Assembly: GCA_028288645.1 (NCBI GenBank)
Contig: JAQBNJ010000561.1
Location: forward strand, 1 to 6,022
Length of the DNA stretch: 6,022 nt
Reading direction: 5' to 3'
From: Sediminibacterium sp.
GTDB lineage: Bacteria > Bacteroidota > Bacteroidia > Chitinophagales > Chitinophagaceae
Shown one piece after another: positions 1-5,588 of the stretch (within the stretch, counting starts at the first letter, position 1; the number at the start of each line of letters is the position of its first letter). Below the pieces are notes generated by a model. It did no database searches. It worked only from the letters and a program-made list of their open reading frames with translations, and was not told the DNA's origin. Made by a program: the position numbers and the translations under genes.

Positions 1-282
1 CTGCCTGTCGGTGGCATTTAATTTTTTCAGCGTTTCGGCTACCGCCATCATGCTTCCACCTTTCCATACACCGCATTCAACAATACTTCCCGGTATATTA
101 TTATGCACAACATATTTAACGGCTTCTATCAATGCAAATAGCCTTTCTGCACTGGTCATGGTATATGGGCGTACTTTTTCAATGATCCCGATATGAAAAG
201 GTTCAAAGTCTTGCGGATAGGGTGGTTGTACCTTGCCAATACCCAGTACGGTTTTTACGAATTTGATCGGTTTGATTTTCAT
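1..282 (-). CDS. TylF/MycF-family SAM-dependent O-methyltransferase, N-terminal part (cut by window edge)
   Basis: The first 94 residues are present; the rest lies beyond the left edge (family members are usually about 240-270 aa). Seen: a segment YTMTSAERL at residues 40-48, followed by a helix-like stretch and then VECGVWKGGS at 68-77, which is the glycine-rich SAM-binding motif I in the form typical of macrocin O-methyltransferase (TylF) relatives. Known for the family: metal-dependent O-methylation of sugar hydroxyls on macrolides, with many homologues in polysaccharide clusters. Inferred: methylation of a sugar in the surface glycan made by the neighbouring genes. The ATG at 282-280 is chosen because the protein aligns from there with the family and it follows the upstream glycosyltransferase stop by 28 bp, so both are likely one transcript. 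An AGGA sits only about 3 nt before the ATG, too close for a standard ribosome binding site. The exact substrate is unknown. Confidence 0.88.
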   Translation of the reverse strand, partial: MKIKPIKFVKTVLGIGKVQPPYPQDFEPFHIGIIEKVRPYTMTSAERLFALIEAVKYVVHNNIPGSIVECGVWKGGSMMAVAETLKKLNATDRQ

Positions 283-310
283 ACTTCCTGAATAGAAATG
301 CAAATATGCA

Positions 311-1420
311 TTAAATAAGGCTTCGATAAGTAGCCAGGGTTTGTTCCAAAGTAATATCCCAGCCAAATTTTTTACTTCTTTCATAACCGGCACTGACCAG
401 TTCCTGCTGCCTGCTTTTATTCCGGAAAGTCTCTGCTACTGCTGCTGCCATGGAATCGGTACTAATTGGATCAAAATAAGCTGCCGCATTTCCGCCTACT
501 TCCTGGATACTGGATCCTGCACTGACAACACAAGGGGTGCCGCATCCAAAAGCTTCCAGTAAGGGCAAACCAAAACCCTCGTAGAGACTTGGGTAAACAA
601 ATAATTCGGCATTCTTATAAAGTACAACCAGGCTGGTATCATTATGAATAGGTGCATATTGAACTCTTTTATCAATACCCATCTCCTTAAAAAGTAGCTC
701 TTCCTCTTTTGTGAATGCACCCCCGCCCCCAAAAACCAGGGTCAACTCTTTTTCCGCCAGTAATACCTGCGACATGGCTTTTACAAAAGGTTCAAAATTT
801 TTATGTTTGCCTTTTCTGCTGCCGATGTATAAGAGATAGGGGGTGAGCTCATTTTCTTTTTTCGTAACGGCGTCAATATCTTTTTGTTCGAGAGAATTGC
901 CAAGATAAATTACTTTAATTTTTTCGGGGGCAATGCCAAAATGTTCAATCAGATCATTCCGGGTGTTGCCCGAGATGGCAATGAGGAGGTCTGCTGCCTG
1001 GATCGTTTTTTTTCTATGCGCAATCAGTGTTTGTAAAGCAGGGGTCTTTAAATGATATTTTTCATCAATCAGGTCATATACGGTAAGTACCATGGGCCTG
1101 CCCTGCCTGTTGCCAATAGAGGAGCTGTGAAAATATGTAGGATGAAAAATGTCGAAATGATTTGTTCTTGTACGATAAAATGTATTCACCGTGTTAATGA
1201 TTCTGACAAGGTCTTTTTTTCCTTTAAATTTTGCATGGGTAAACCATGAGTCATCCGGATGAAGTTGCTGAAGAAATACATTGTCCGAAAACTTTACATC
1301 CAGTAATGCTTTTACAGATTCATCACCCTCAATACCCTTGATCAATTCATAGAAATAACGGGAAATACCTCCAAACTTCTGCGCACAAAATATCTGGTGG
1401 TCGTATTGAATGGTCATCAT
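311..1420 (-). CDS. GT4-family (group 1) glycosyltransferase
   Basis: A complete 369-aa GT-B-fold retaining glycosyltransferase that transfers a sugar from a nucleotide-sugar donor to a glycan acceptor, probably at the cytoplasmic face of the inner membrane. Seen: an acceptor-side N-terminal domain with GGISRYF (17-23), HPTYFH (93-98) and VYDLIDE (114-120); a linker with AISGNTRNDL (148-157); then a donor-binding domain opening with YIGSRKGKHKNF (198-209) and containing the EX7E motif as E281-GFGLPLL-E289. Length is normal for GT4 and no transmembrane segment is evident. It resembles the mannosyltransferase-like GT4 enzymes of O-antigen clusters, but donor specificity cannot be read from sequence. 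Two ATG codons lie in tandem (1420-1418 and 1417-1415) and either may be used; the upstream sequence is A/T-rich with no clear Shine-Dalgarno, as is usual in Bacteroidota. It is divergent from the methyltransferase gene at 1562 and lies upstream of the TylF-like gene, with which it is probably cotranscribed. Confidence 0.93.
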   Translation of the reverse strand: MMTIQYDHQIFCAQKFGGISRYFYELIKGIEGDESVKALLDVKFSDNVFLQQLHPDDSWFTHAKFKGKKDLVRIINTVNTFYRTRTNHFDIFHPTYFHSSSIGNRQGRPMVLTVYDLIDEKYHLKTPALQTLIAHRKKTIQAADLLIAISGNTRNDLIEHFGIAPEKIKVIYLGNSLEQKDIDAVTKKENELTPYLLYIGSRKGKHKNFEPFVKAMSQVLLAEKELTLVFGGGGAFTKEEELLFKEMGIDKRVQYAPIHNDTSLVVLYKNAELFVYPSLYEGFGLPLLEAFGCGTPCVVSAGSSIQEVGGNAAAYFDPISTDSMAAAVAETFRNKSRQQELVSAGYERSKKFGWDITLEQTLATYRSLI

Positions 1421-1441
1421 GGGAATTTAATAAAATTTATC

Positions 1442-1449
1442 TAATTTTG
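1442..1449 (+). promoter_or_regulatory. Possible Bacteroidota -7 promoter box (TAnnTTTG)
   Basis: TAATTTTG matches the Bacteroidota -7 consensus TAnnTTTG at every fixed position and points toward the methyltransferase gene at 1562. No TTTG or TTG occurs at the expected distance of about 19 nt upstream, where the other gene's start codon lies. If used, the leader would be about 110 nt and would contain the inverted repeat that starts at 1449. One such match can occur by chance in A/T-rich DNA. Confidence 0.22.
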
Positions 1450-1509
1450 GTAGTGTATCGATTTTATTCAGCTGAAATCCTGTTTACATTTTCAAACTGA
1501 TACACTACC
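1449..1509. repeat. Spaced inverted repeat, 11-bp perfect arms
   Basis: GGTAGTGTATC (1449-1459) is the exact reverse complement of GATACACTACC (1499-1509), with 39 nt between the arms. The spacer contains the palindrome TTCAGCTGAA. The position between divergent promoters suits either a binding site for a dimeric regulator that loops the DNA or a hairpin in a leader transcript. No T-run follows on either side, so a terminator is less likely. No known operator was recognised. Confidence 0.6.
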
Positions 1510-1561
1510 CTGATTTTCAGCTTTGGCTCATGCACAAATTAAATATCCCGAATAAGTAAAT

Positions 1562-2269
1562 ATGGTGCCTGAAAATTTTAATCCACCGGTTTCGCATCCA
1601 TTGTATTTTATACGGAAAGGACTGTACAACAAAATTAACCTTTACAGCTCACAATTACAGGGCAGGCTGATGGATTTTGGTTGTGGCGCCAAACCCTACC
1701 AGTCTTTGTTTACCCAGGTTACTGAATATATCGGATTGGATTATGCCGGCGAGGGCCATAACCATGAAGATGAACATGTAGATGTGTTTTATGATGGGAT
1801 CACGATCCCCTTCGAAAACGAAAGTTTTGATTCTGTGTTCAGCAGCGAAGTGTTTGAGCATGTATTTTCCCTCCAGCAAATCCTGCCTGAAATAGCCAGG
1901 GTAACCAAAAAAGGCGGGAAGCTGCTGATCACCTGTCCCTTTGTATGGGAAGAACATGAAATACCTGCAGACTATGCCCGCTATACCCGTTTTGCATTGC
2001 ACGATATGCTGGAGAAAAACGGTTTTGAAATTAAGGTTACTGATAAAAATGGAAATTTTGTGCGTGCGCTGCATCAACTTTTTGTCGTATACATCAATGA
2101 TACCTGGCTGCATAAAGTATGGGGCTTTTCGAGGATACCGCTGTTTAAAAAAGTGGTCCGCCAATTATTTGTCCCATTTTTGAATTATGCTTTTTTACTG
2201 GTGGAACCACTCTGGCCTAAATCAGATAAATTATATTTGAACACCATTATCGTGGCTGAAAAAAAATAA
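1562..2269 (+). CDS. Class I SAM-dependent methyltransferase (Methyltransf_11 type)
   Basis: A complete 235-aa methyltransferase. Seen: SAM-binding motif I as LMDFGCGAKPY (36-46), the acidic residue that usually contacts the SAM ribose in YIGLDY (D60), the post-II stretch FDSVFSSEVFEH (89-100), and KKGGKLLITCPF (116-127), the usual motif around the beta-5 strand. An aromatic/charged segment, EEHEIPADYARYTRFAL, follows; it is common in methyltransferases of cell-surface glycan loci. Residues about 191-218 are basic and then hydrophobic (VVRQLFVPFLNYAFLLVEPLW), which may let the protein sit on the membrane; this is inference. The likely role is methylation of a glycan sugar or lipid-linked intermediate, but the substrate cannot be determined. 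The ATG at 1562 gives a full-length domain; upstream is A/T-rich with no Shine-Dalgarno. The TAA stop shares one base with the next start (TAATG), so the two products are probably translationally coupled. Confidence 0.9.
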   Translation: MVPENFNPPVSHPLYFIRKGLYNKINLYSSQLQGRLMDFGCGAKPYQSLFTQVTEYIGLDYAGEGHNHEDEHVDVFYDGITIPFENESFDSVFSSEVFEHVFSLQQILPEIARVTKKGGKLLITCPFVWEEHEIPADYARYTRFALHDMLEKNGFEIKVTDKNGNFVRALHQLFVVYINDTWLHKVWGFSRIPLFKKVVRQLFVPFLNYAFLLVEPLWPKSDKLYLNTIIVAEKK

Positions 2270-3246
2270 TGAAAAAGATACTCTATACCGTTTGCTCTGC
2301 CAGTCACCTGGCCCATTGCAAAACAATGGCCGATTCGTTTGTTGAATGTAATGAAGGCTATAGCATTGTAATCGGGCTGGTTGACCAGATCAACAACAGG
2401 TTTGATAAAAATGAATTTCTGCCGCATCAACTGGTAGAAGTGGATCAGATCGGGATCCCTGGTTTTGAGGACCTGAAGTTCCGCTATACAGTGCTCGAAT
2501 TAAATTGTGCGATGAAAGTCTTTGTTGCCCAGTATATCTTTCAGCATTATAACCCCGATATTCTATTTTATCTCGATACTGATATCCTGGTACAAAACAG
2601 TTTCAGTGTATTGGAAGATCAACTGGTAGCAAATGATATACTGATCACACCGCATTTTGAAAGCCCGTTTCCGGACAATACGAATTTACCGCGGGAGCGT
2701 GACCTGCTTCGTTCGGGTGTATACAATGCCGGTTTCATGGCCTTCAAACGAAGTGAAACGGTAACCCGTTTCCTGCAATGGTGGGAGGGACATATGCGAA
2801 CAGAATGCTATCTTAATTTTGCAGAAGGAATGGGGGCCGACCAGATCTGGCTGAACCTGGTTCCGATCCTTTTCACGAGAACCGGTATCGTCACGCATCC
2901 TGGTGCCAATCTGGCTTACTGGAATTTGCATGAAAGGAAATTGTCTGATACAGCGGGTGTCATTTCGGTTAATGGAACAGAGCCATTGTTGTTCCTGCAC
3001 CTCAGCGGGTACAGGATTGATCAGCCAGATGTTTTATCACGCCACCAGACACGTTATCAATTAAACCAGTTTCCTGTTTTGGAAACCTTATTCTCCAAAT
3101 ACCGGGCAGCTGTTATCAGCAATGGATATGAAAAATATTCTGCGATGCCCTGCGCTTTTACAAAACCGGTTAAAAAATCTACAGGAATAATGCCGATGGT
3201 TAACAAATGGCTCAAACCCCTGGGTATAAAACTCAGCAGTGTATAA
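2269..3246 (+). CDS. Putative DxD glycosyltransferase of a little-characterised GT-A-like family
   Basis: A complete 325-aa protein with the look of a GT-A, nucleotide-diphospho-sugar transferase fold resembling GT8-type enzymes. Seen: an N-terminal strand with CSASHLAHCKTMADSF (9-24); TVLELNCAMKVF (74-85); the metal/nucleotide-binding DxD motif in ILFYLDTDILV (98-108, D103-T-D105); SGVYNAGFMAF (149-159); WW at 171-172; DQIWLN (191-196); NLAYWNLHER (214-223); and FLHLSGY (242-248), followed by RHQTRY (258-263). I recall these blocks as conserved in a family of bacterial glycosyltransferases sometimes fused to a GT4 domain, with no well-established substrate. The last 30 or so residues are basic and less conserved in character. 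It overlaps the preceding methyltransferase by one base (TAATG) and has no independent ribosome binding site, so the ATG at 2269 is favoured by coupling. Inferred role: one sugar addition in the surface glycan. Glycosyltransferase class is likely; donor and acceptor are unknown. Confidence 0.82.
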   Translation: MKKILYTVCSASHLAHCKTMADSFVECNEGYSIVIGLVDQINNRFDKNEFLPHQLVEVDQIGIPGFEDLKFRYTVLELNCAMKVFVAQYIFQHYNPDILFYLDTDILVQNSFSVLEDQLVANDILITPHFESPFPDNTNLPRERDLLRSGVYNAGFMAFKRSETVTRFLQWWEGHMRTECYLNFAEGMGADQIWLNLVPILFTRTGIVTHPGANLAYWNLHERKLSDTAGVISVNGTEPLLFLHLSGYRIDQPDVLSRHQTRYQLNQFPVLETLFSKYRAAVISNGYEKYSAMPCAFTKPVKKSTGIMPMVNKWLKPLGIKLSSV

Positions 3247-3283
3247 TGTGGTGTGTTAATTTCTGTTCATTAGGAACATCCCG

Positions 3284-3375
3284 TTTGAACCACATAAACA
3301 TAGGAGGCACATAGCTATAACACATAGTTCTTCTATGTGAAATCCTATGTTTTCTATGTGACTATGTGGTTCAAA
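3284..3375. repeat. Complex intergenic palindrome built from CACATAG/CTATGTG words
   Basis: The outer arms TTTGAACCACATA (3284-3296) and TATGTGGTTCAAA (3363-3375) are perfect 13-bp reverse complements. Inside, AAACATAGGA (3296-3305) pairs with TCCTATGTTT (3343-3352), and CACATAG (3321-3327) pairs with CTATGTG (3333-3339) across a 5-nt loop. A further CACATAG (3308-3314) can pair with CTATGTG (3354-3360). It starts 37 nt after the stop of the upstream glycosyltransferase gene and ends about 60 nt before the next start. It could act as a terminator or mRNA 3' end stabiliser for the upstream pair, though no T-run follows. The rest of the 191-bp gap shows no gene. It may belong to a dispersed intergenic repeat family. 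Confidence 0.75.
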
Positions 3376-3425
3376 TCCTCGAAAATTTGAAATGCACCAT
3401 AGGGTTTTTGCTGGCAATAGTCTGT

Positions 3426-3433
3426 TATATTTG
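3426..3433 (+). promoter_or_regulatory. Possible Bacteroidota -7 promoter box just upstream of the GT2 gene
   Basis: TATATTTG fits TAnnTTTG exactly and ends 4 nt before the ATG at 3438. A TTTG lies at 3407-3410, but the spacing to the box is 15 nt rather than the usual 19 or so. If functional, transcription would begin at or next to the start codon and the mRNA would be essentially leaderless. The alternative is chance occurrence, with the real promoter further upstream near or inside the palindrome. Confidence 0.3.
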
Positions 3434-3437
3434 TTGC

Positions 3438-4355
3438 ATGAGGCCTATCAGTTTCATTATCATTACTTATAACCGTCCGGGGGATACACTTGAATTATTA
3501 CAGAATATTCAATCACTCAATCGTGCCGCAGAATTACTGGAAGAAGTAATTGTGGTGAACAATGCGTCAACAGAAGACTATTCTGCAGTTAGAAATTATA
3601 TTAATAACAACCCCTCCGTTTCATTCAAATATTTTGATGCTCCTTCCAATCTTGGTGTTACCAAAGGAAGAAACTATGCTTTGCAATTTGCCAAAGGGGA
3701 GATCTGTATTTTCCTGGATGATGATGCCGTTCTACAGAATAAAGATGCAATGGAAAACGTGATAAAAAGTTTTGAGTCGAAAGGATTTGAAGACAGGGAA
3801 GTGGCCATTGTTTCATTTAAGGTATTGTACTACGATAACCTTGAAATGCAGGTAAACGCCCTTCCCCATAAACAATTTGAGAAGTATAGAGGAATGCATC
3901 ATTTCTTCACTTATTACTTTGCCGGCGGCGCCCATGCCATTAAAAGAAAACTGCTTATTGAAGCGGGTAATCTTCCTGAAGAATTTTTTTATGGCATGGA
4001 GGAATATGATCTTAGTTACCGGCTCATCGATAAAAACTATTGCATTAAATATGATGACAGTATTGTGATGCTTCACAAAGAATCACCATTAGGCAGAAAA
4101 CCCAAAGAAGAAAAATTACGCTCAATGTGGGTGAACAAGTGTATTGTAGCCTATCGCTATCTACCCATACGCTATTTTTATTCCACCGCATTGATGTGGA
4201 GTATCCAGTTCCTGAAAGAAACAGGGTTTAATATAAAAGGTTTCGTGAAAGGATGGAGTAATGTGATGAAGATCCGATCGACAGAAAAAAGAACGCCGTT
4301 AAGTAAAAGTTCGATGGGATACCTACGAAAAACAGAAGCGAGACTCTGGTATTAA
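3438..4355 (+). CDS. GT2-family glycosyltransferase
   Basis: A complete 305-aa inverting GT-A glycosyltransferase, probably cytoplasmic or membrane-peripheral, adding one sugar to a lipid-linked glycan. Seen: SFIIITYNRP at the N-terminus (5-14), EVIVVNNAST (36-45), NLGVTKGRN (71-79), the DxD-type motif in IFLDDDAVL (91-99), GGAHAIKR (163-170), and the acceptor-side acidic motif in GMEEYDLSYRL (186-196). It resembles rhamnosyl- and other sugar-transferases of O-antigen clusters, but donor identity is not readable. The C-terminal 90 residues have aromatic-rich stretches (AYRYLPIRYFYSTALMW) that may bind membrane without a clear transmembrane helix. The frame is open further upstream to an ATG at 3366, but that codon lies in the arm of the intergenic palindrome and the extra 24 residues precede the normal first beta strand of the fold, so the ATG at 3438 is preferred. 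No Shine-Dalgarno is present. It appears to be a separate unit, converging on the GT4 gene at 4452. Confidence 0.9.
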   Translation: MRPISFIIITYNRPGDTLELLQNIQSLNRAAELLEEVIVVNNASTEDYSAVRNYINNNPSVSFKYFDAPSNLGVTKGRNYALQFAKGEICIFLDDDAVLQNKDAMENVIKSFESKGFEDREVAIVSFKVLYYDNLEMQVNALPHKQFEKYRGMHHFFTYYFAGGAHAIKRKLLIEAGNLPEEFFYGMEEYDLSYRLIDKNYCIKYDDSIVMLHKESPLGRKPKEEKLRSMWVNKCIVAYRYLPIRYFYSTALMWSIQFLKETGFNIKGFVKGWSNVMKIRSTEKRTPLSKSSMGYLRKTEARLWY

Positions 4356-4389
4356 CGAATCTTTGGTAAAGATCAAATACTGATTAATC

Positions 4390-4451
4390 AACCGTGCCTC
4401 TGTGTCTCTGTGTGAGAATTAAATTGCACACAGAGACACAGAGGCACGGTT
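4390..4451. terminator. Perfect 25-bp-stem palindrome, probable bidirectional terminator
   Basis: Arms 4390-4414 and 4427-4451 are exact reverse complements, separated by a 12-nt A/T-rich loop (4415-4426). Each arm contains two copies in tandem of CTCTGTGT (or its complement). It lies between convergent genes: 34 nt after the GT2 stop, and directly against the TAA stop of the GT4 gene (4454-4452). A short TTTT (4450-4453) follows in the plus direction; on the minus side the T-content is weak (TTGATTAATC). Position and stem strength support termination for both genes, although the U-tract is poor for a classic intrinsic terminator. Confidence 0.8.
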
Positions 4452-5588
4452 TTAACTGCGATTCTTCACGGCCTCTATAACTGACAAAGCTTTATGTGTG
4501 ATCAGATCCCAGTTGAAGAATTGGTAAAATGCATCGGATACACTTTGTAAATTTCTGTCGCTTTGTGTAAACATATTATCTGCAAACCCCTGCCAGTCAT
4601 AATCATCCACCAACACTAATTTTTCGCCCGCTATTTTCTGTGAAATGCCTTTGGCGCCGCTCCTGGCAGAAATGCATGTTTGATCATATGCCAATGCATC
4701 GATCAGTTTGGTTTTGATACCGCTGCCTAAAGTAACCGGGTTGATAAAACAGTCCGCCCCTTTAAAATACAGGCTGATATCATCTACAAATCCTTTGTAA
4801 ATAATATCCGGGTAGGAACGTAAAACTTTCTGCCATTGATCGGTTATGCGGTTGCCGCAGATAAAAATGCGGAAGAGAAACTGCTTCGCCTGCAATCGCA
4901 ATAACAATTCGCTGATGATGATGCGCAGTGCATCCGTATTGGGTAAATAATCCAGTGTGCCATTGAATAAGAAGAGCCTGGTAGCAGGATCCAGTTTGTT
5001 TTCTATGATGAGCTGTTCACGGCAGGCCACTCTTTCTTTCTTGTCTAAGGGCTGCAACACATCGGCGCCATACGTAATAACGGTACATTTCTCTTTGGAA
5101 AGGTGGTAATGCGTGATGGCCCAATCAAGATCTTCCTGTGAAATAAAAAAGCTGTGGTCCGCTTTTCGGTGTACCCATCGTTCATACCATTGATACATGC
5201 GCCACAAAGGTTTGTGCATGTCACGAAAGCGATGTGCTTCAATATTATGAGAGTGAATGATAAACGGTTTCTTAGTGAGCCATCTCAACAGAATGCCCAG
5301 CCAGCCCATGTATGAATGCTCAATGCATATCGCATCAATTGCTTGCTGTTTGATGAGCTTGCGTAAACGGAAAATATAACGCAGGTTGGCAAACCCCCGT
5401 TTGTGGTGATACAAAAAAGGGAGTACGGTATAGTCATTGGCAGTGGAAATATTTTCCTTTTCCACTGCCAATACCAGTTTTGTCTGTTTGGCAAGATGCG
5501 AATAGAAATTAGCTACACCTTTCTGACCACCCATCTGTGCAGGGAACACTTTAAATGATACAATGCCCAGTACAGATGGTTGCCTCAT
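4452..5588 (-). CDS. GT4-type glycosyltransferase (Glyco_trans_1_4-like C-terminal domain)
   Basis: A complete 378-aa GT-B-fold glycosyltransferase. Seen: an N-terminal acceptor domain with the glycine loop MGGQKGVANF (19-28), IEHSYMGWLG (89-98) and HSHNIEAHRFR (112-122); FISQEDLDW (148-156) and YGADV (173-177) before the linker; and a donor domain with FNGTLDYLPN (208-217), IFICGN (241-246), GFVDD (267-271) and NPVTLGSGIKTKLIDALA (283-300). The last block replaces the classic EX7E with S289 and D297; the GSG form is common in this subfamily, but Asp at the second Glu position is less usual. Donor and acceptor are unknown; surface-glycan assembly is inferred from context. The start ATG (5588-5586) shares one base with the TGA stop of the YfhO-like gene (TGATG), indicating an operon with translational coupling. 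The gene ends against the convergent terminator palindrome. A 14-bp inverted repeat lies in codons about 39-51. Confidence 0.92.
   Translation of the reverse strand: MRQPSVLGIVSFKVFPAQMGGQKGVANFYSHLAKQTKLVLAVEKENISTANDYTVLPFLYHHKRGFANLRYIFRLRKLIKQQAIDAICIEHSYMGWLGILLRWLTKKPFIIHSHNIEAHRFRDMHKPLWRMYQWYERWVHRKADHSFFISQEDLDWAITHYHLSKEKCTVITYGADVLQPLDKKERVACREQLIIENKLDPATRLFLFNGTLDYLPNTDALRIIISELLLRLQAKQFLFRIFICGNRITDQWQKVLRSYPDIIYKGFVDDISLYFKGADCFINPVTLGSGIKTKLIDALAYDQTCISARSGAKGISQKIAGEKLVLVDDYDWQGFADNMFTQSDRNLQSVSDAFYQFFNWDLITHKALSVIEAVKNRS
5436..5472 (-). repeat. Perfect 14-bp inverted repeat with 9-nt loop inside the GT4 coding sequence
   Basis: ATTGGCAGTGGAAA (5436-5449) is the exact reverse complement of TTTCCACTGCCAAT (5459-5472); the loop is 5450-5458. 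In the mRNA it forms a hairpin beginning about 116 nt after the start codon. It encodes VLAVEKENISTAND at about residues 38-52, with no frame disruption. Possible origins are a regulatory mRNA fold, a templated quasi-palindrome repair event, or chance; a stem this long and tight is unlikely by chance in 6 kb. Confidence 0.8.

Larger units (their letters stand above)
1421..1561. promoter_or_regulatory. Divergent intergenic region carrying the starts of both flanking operons
   Basis: These 141 bp separate two genes transcribed away from each other, so promoters for both directions are expected here. The stretch is A/T-rich and holds the spaced inverted repeat described separately, an internal 10-bp palindrome TTCAGCTGAA (1467-1476), and GATTTTCAGC (1512-1521), which can pair with GCTGAAATC (1471-1479) apart from one extra base. 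No convincing paired -33/-7 promoter was found for the minus direction. The role is inferred from gene orientation, not from a recognised operator. Confidence 0.5.

Noticed and set aside
311..1420. Possible frameshift or pseudogene because other frames are open within the GT4 gene
   Set aside because: The 369-residue frame is continuous with all GT4 motifs in order and normal length.
1655..2164. A 169-codon open frame on the minus strand opposite the methyltransferase gene
   Set aside because: It lies entirely antisense to a gene with clear methyltransferase motifs, and its translation shows no recognisable domain.
2686..3000. A 104-codon open frame on the minus strand inside the DxD glycosyltransferase gene
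   Set aside because: It is a shadow of a well-supported gene, with no domain and no upstream signals.
3366..3437. A 24-residue N-terminal extension of the GT2 gene with a hydrophobic stretch that could pass for a signal anchor
   Set aside because: The ATG is inside the arm of the intergenic palindrome and the GT2 fold starts normally at the ATG at 3438; the hydrophobic residues come from non-coding DNA that happens to be open.
4390..4451. CRISPR repeat or transposon terminal inverted repeats
   Set aside because: There is one palindrome, with no spacer-repeat periodicity, and no transposase lies beside it. The two arms enclose only 12 nt.
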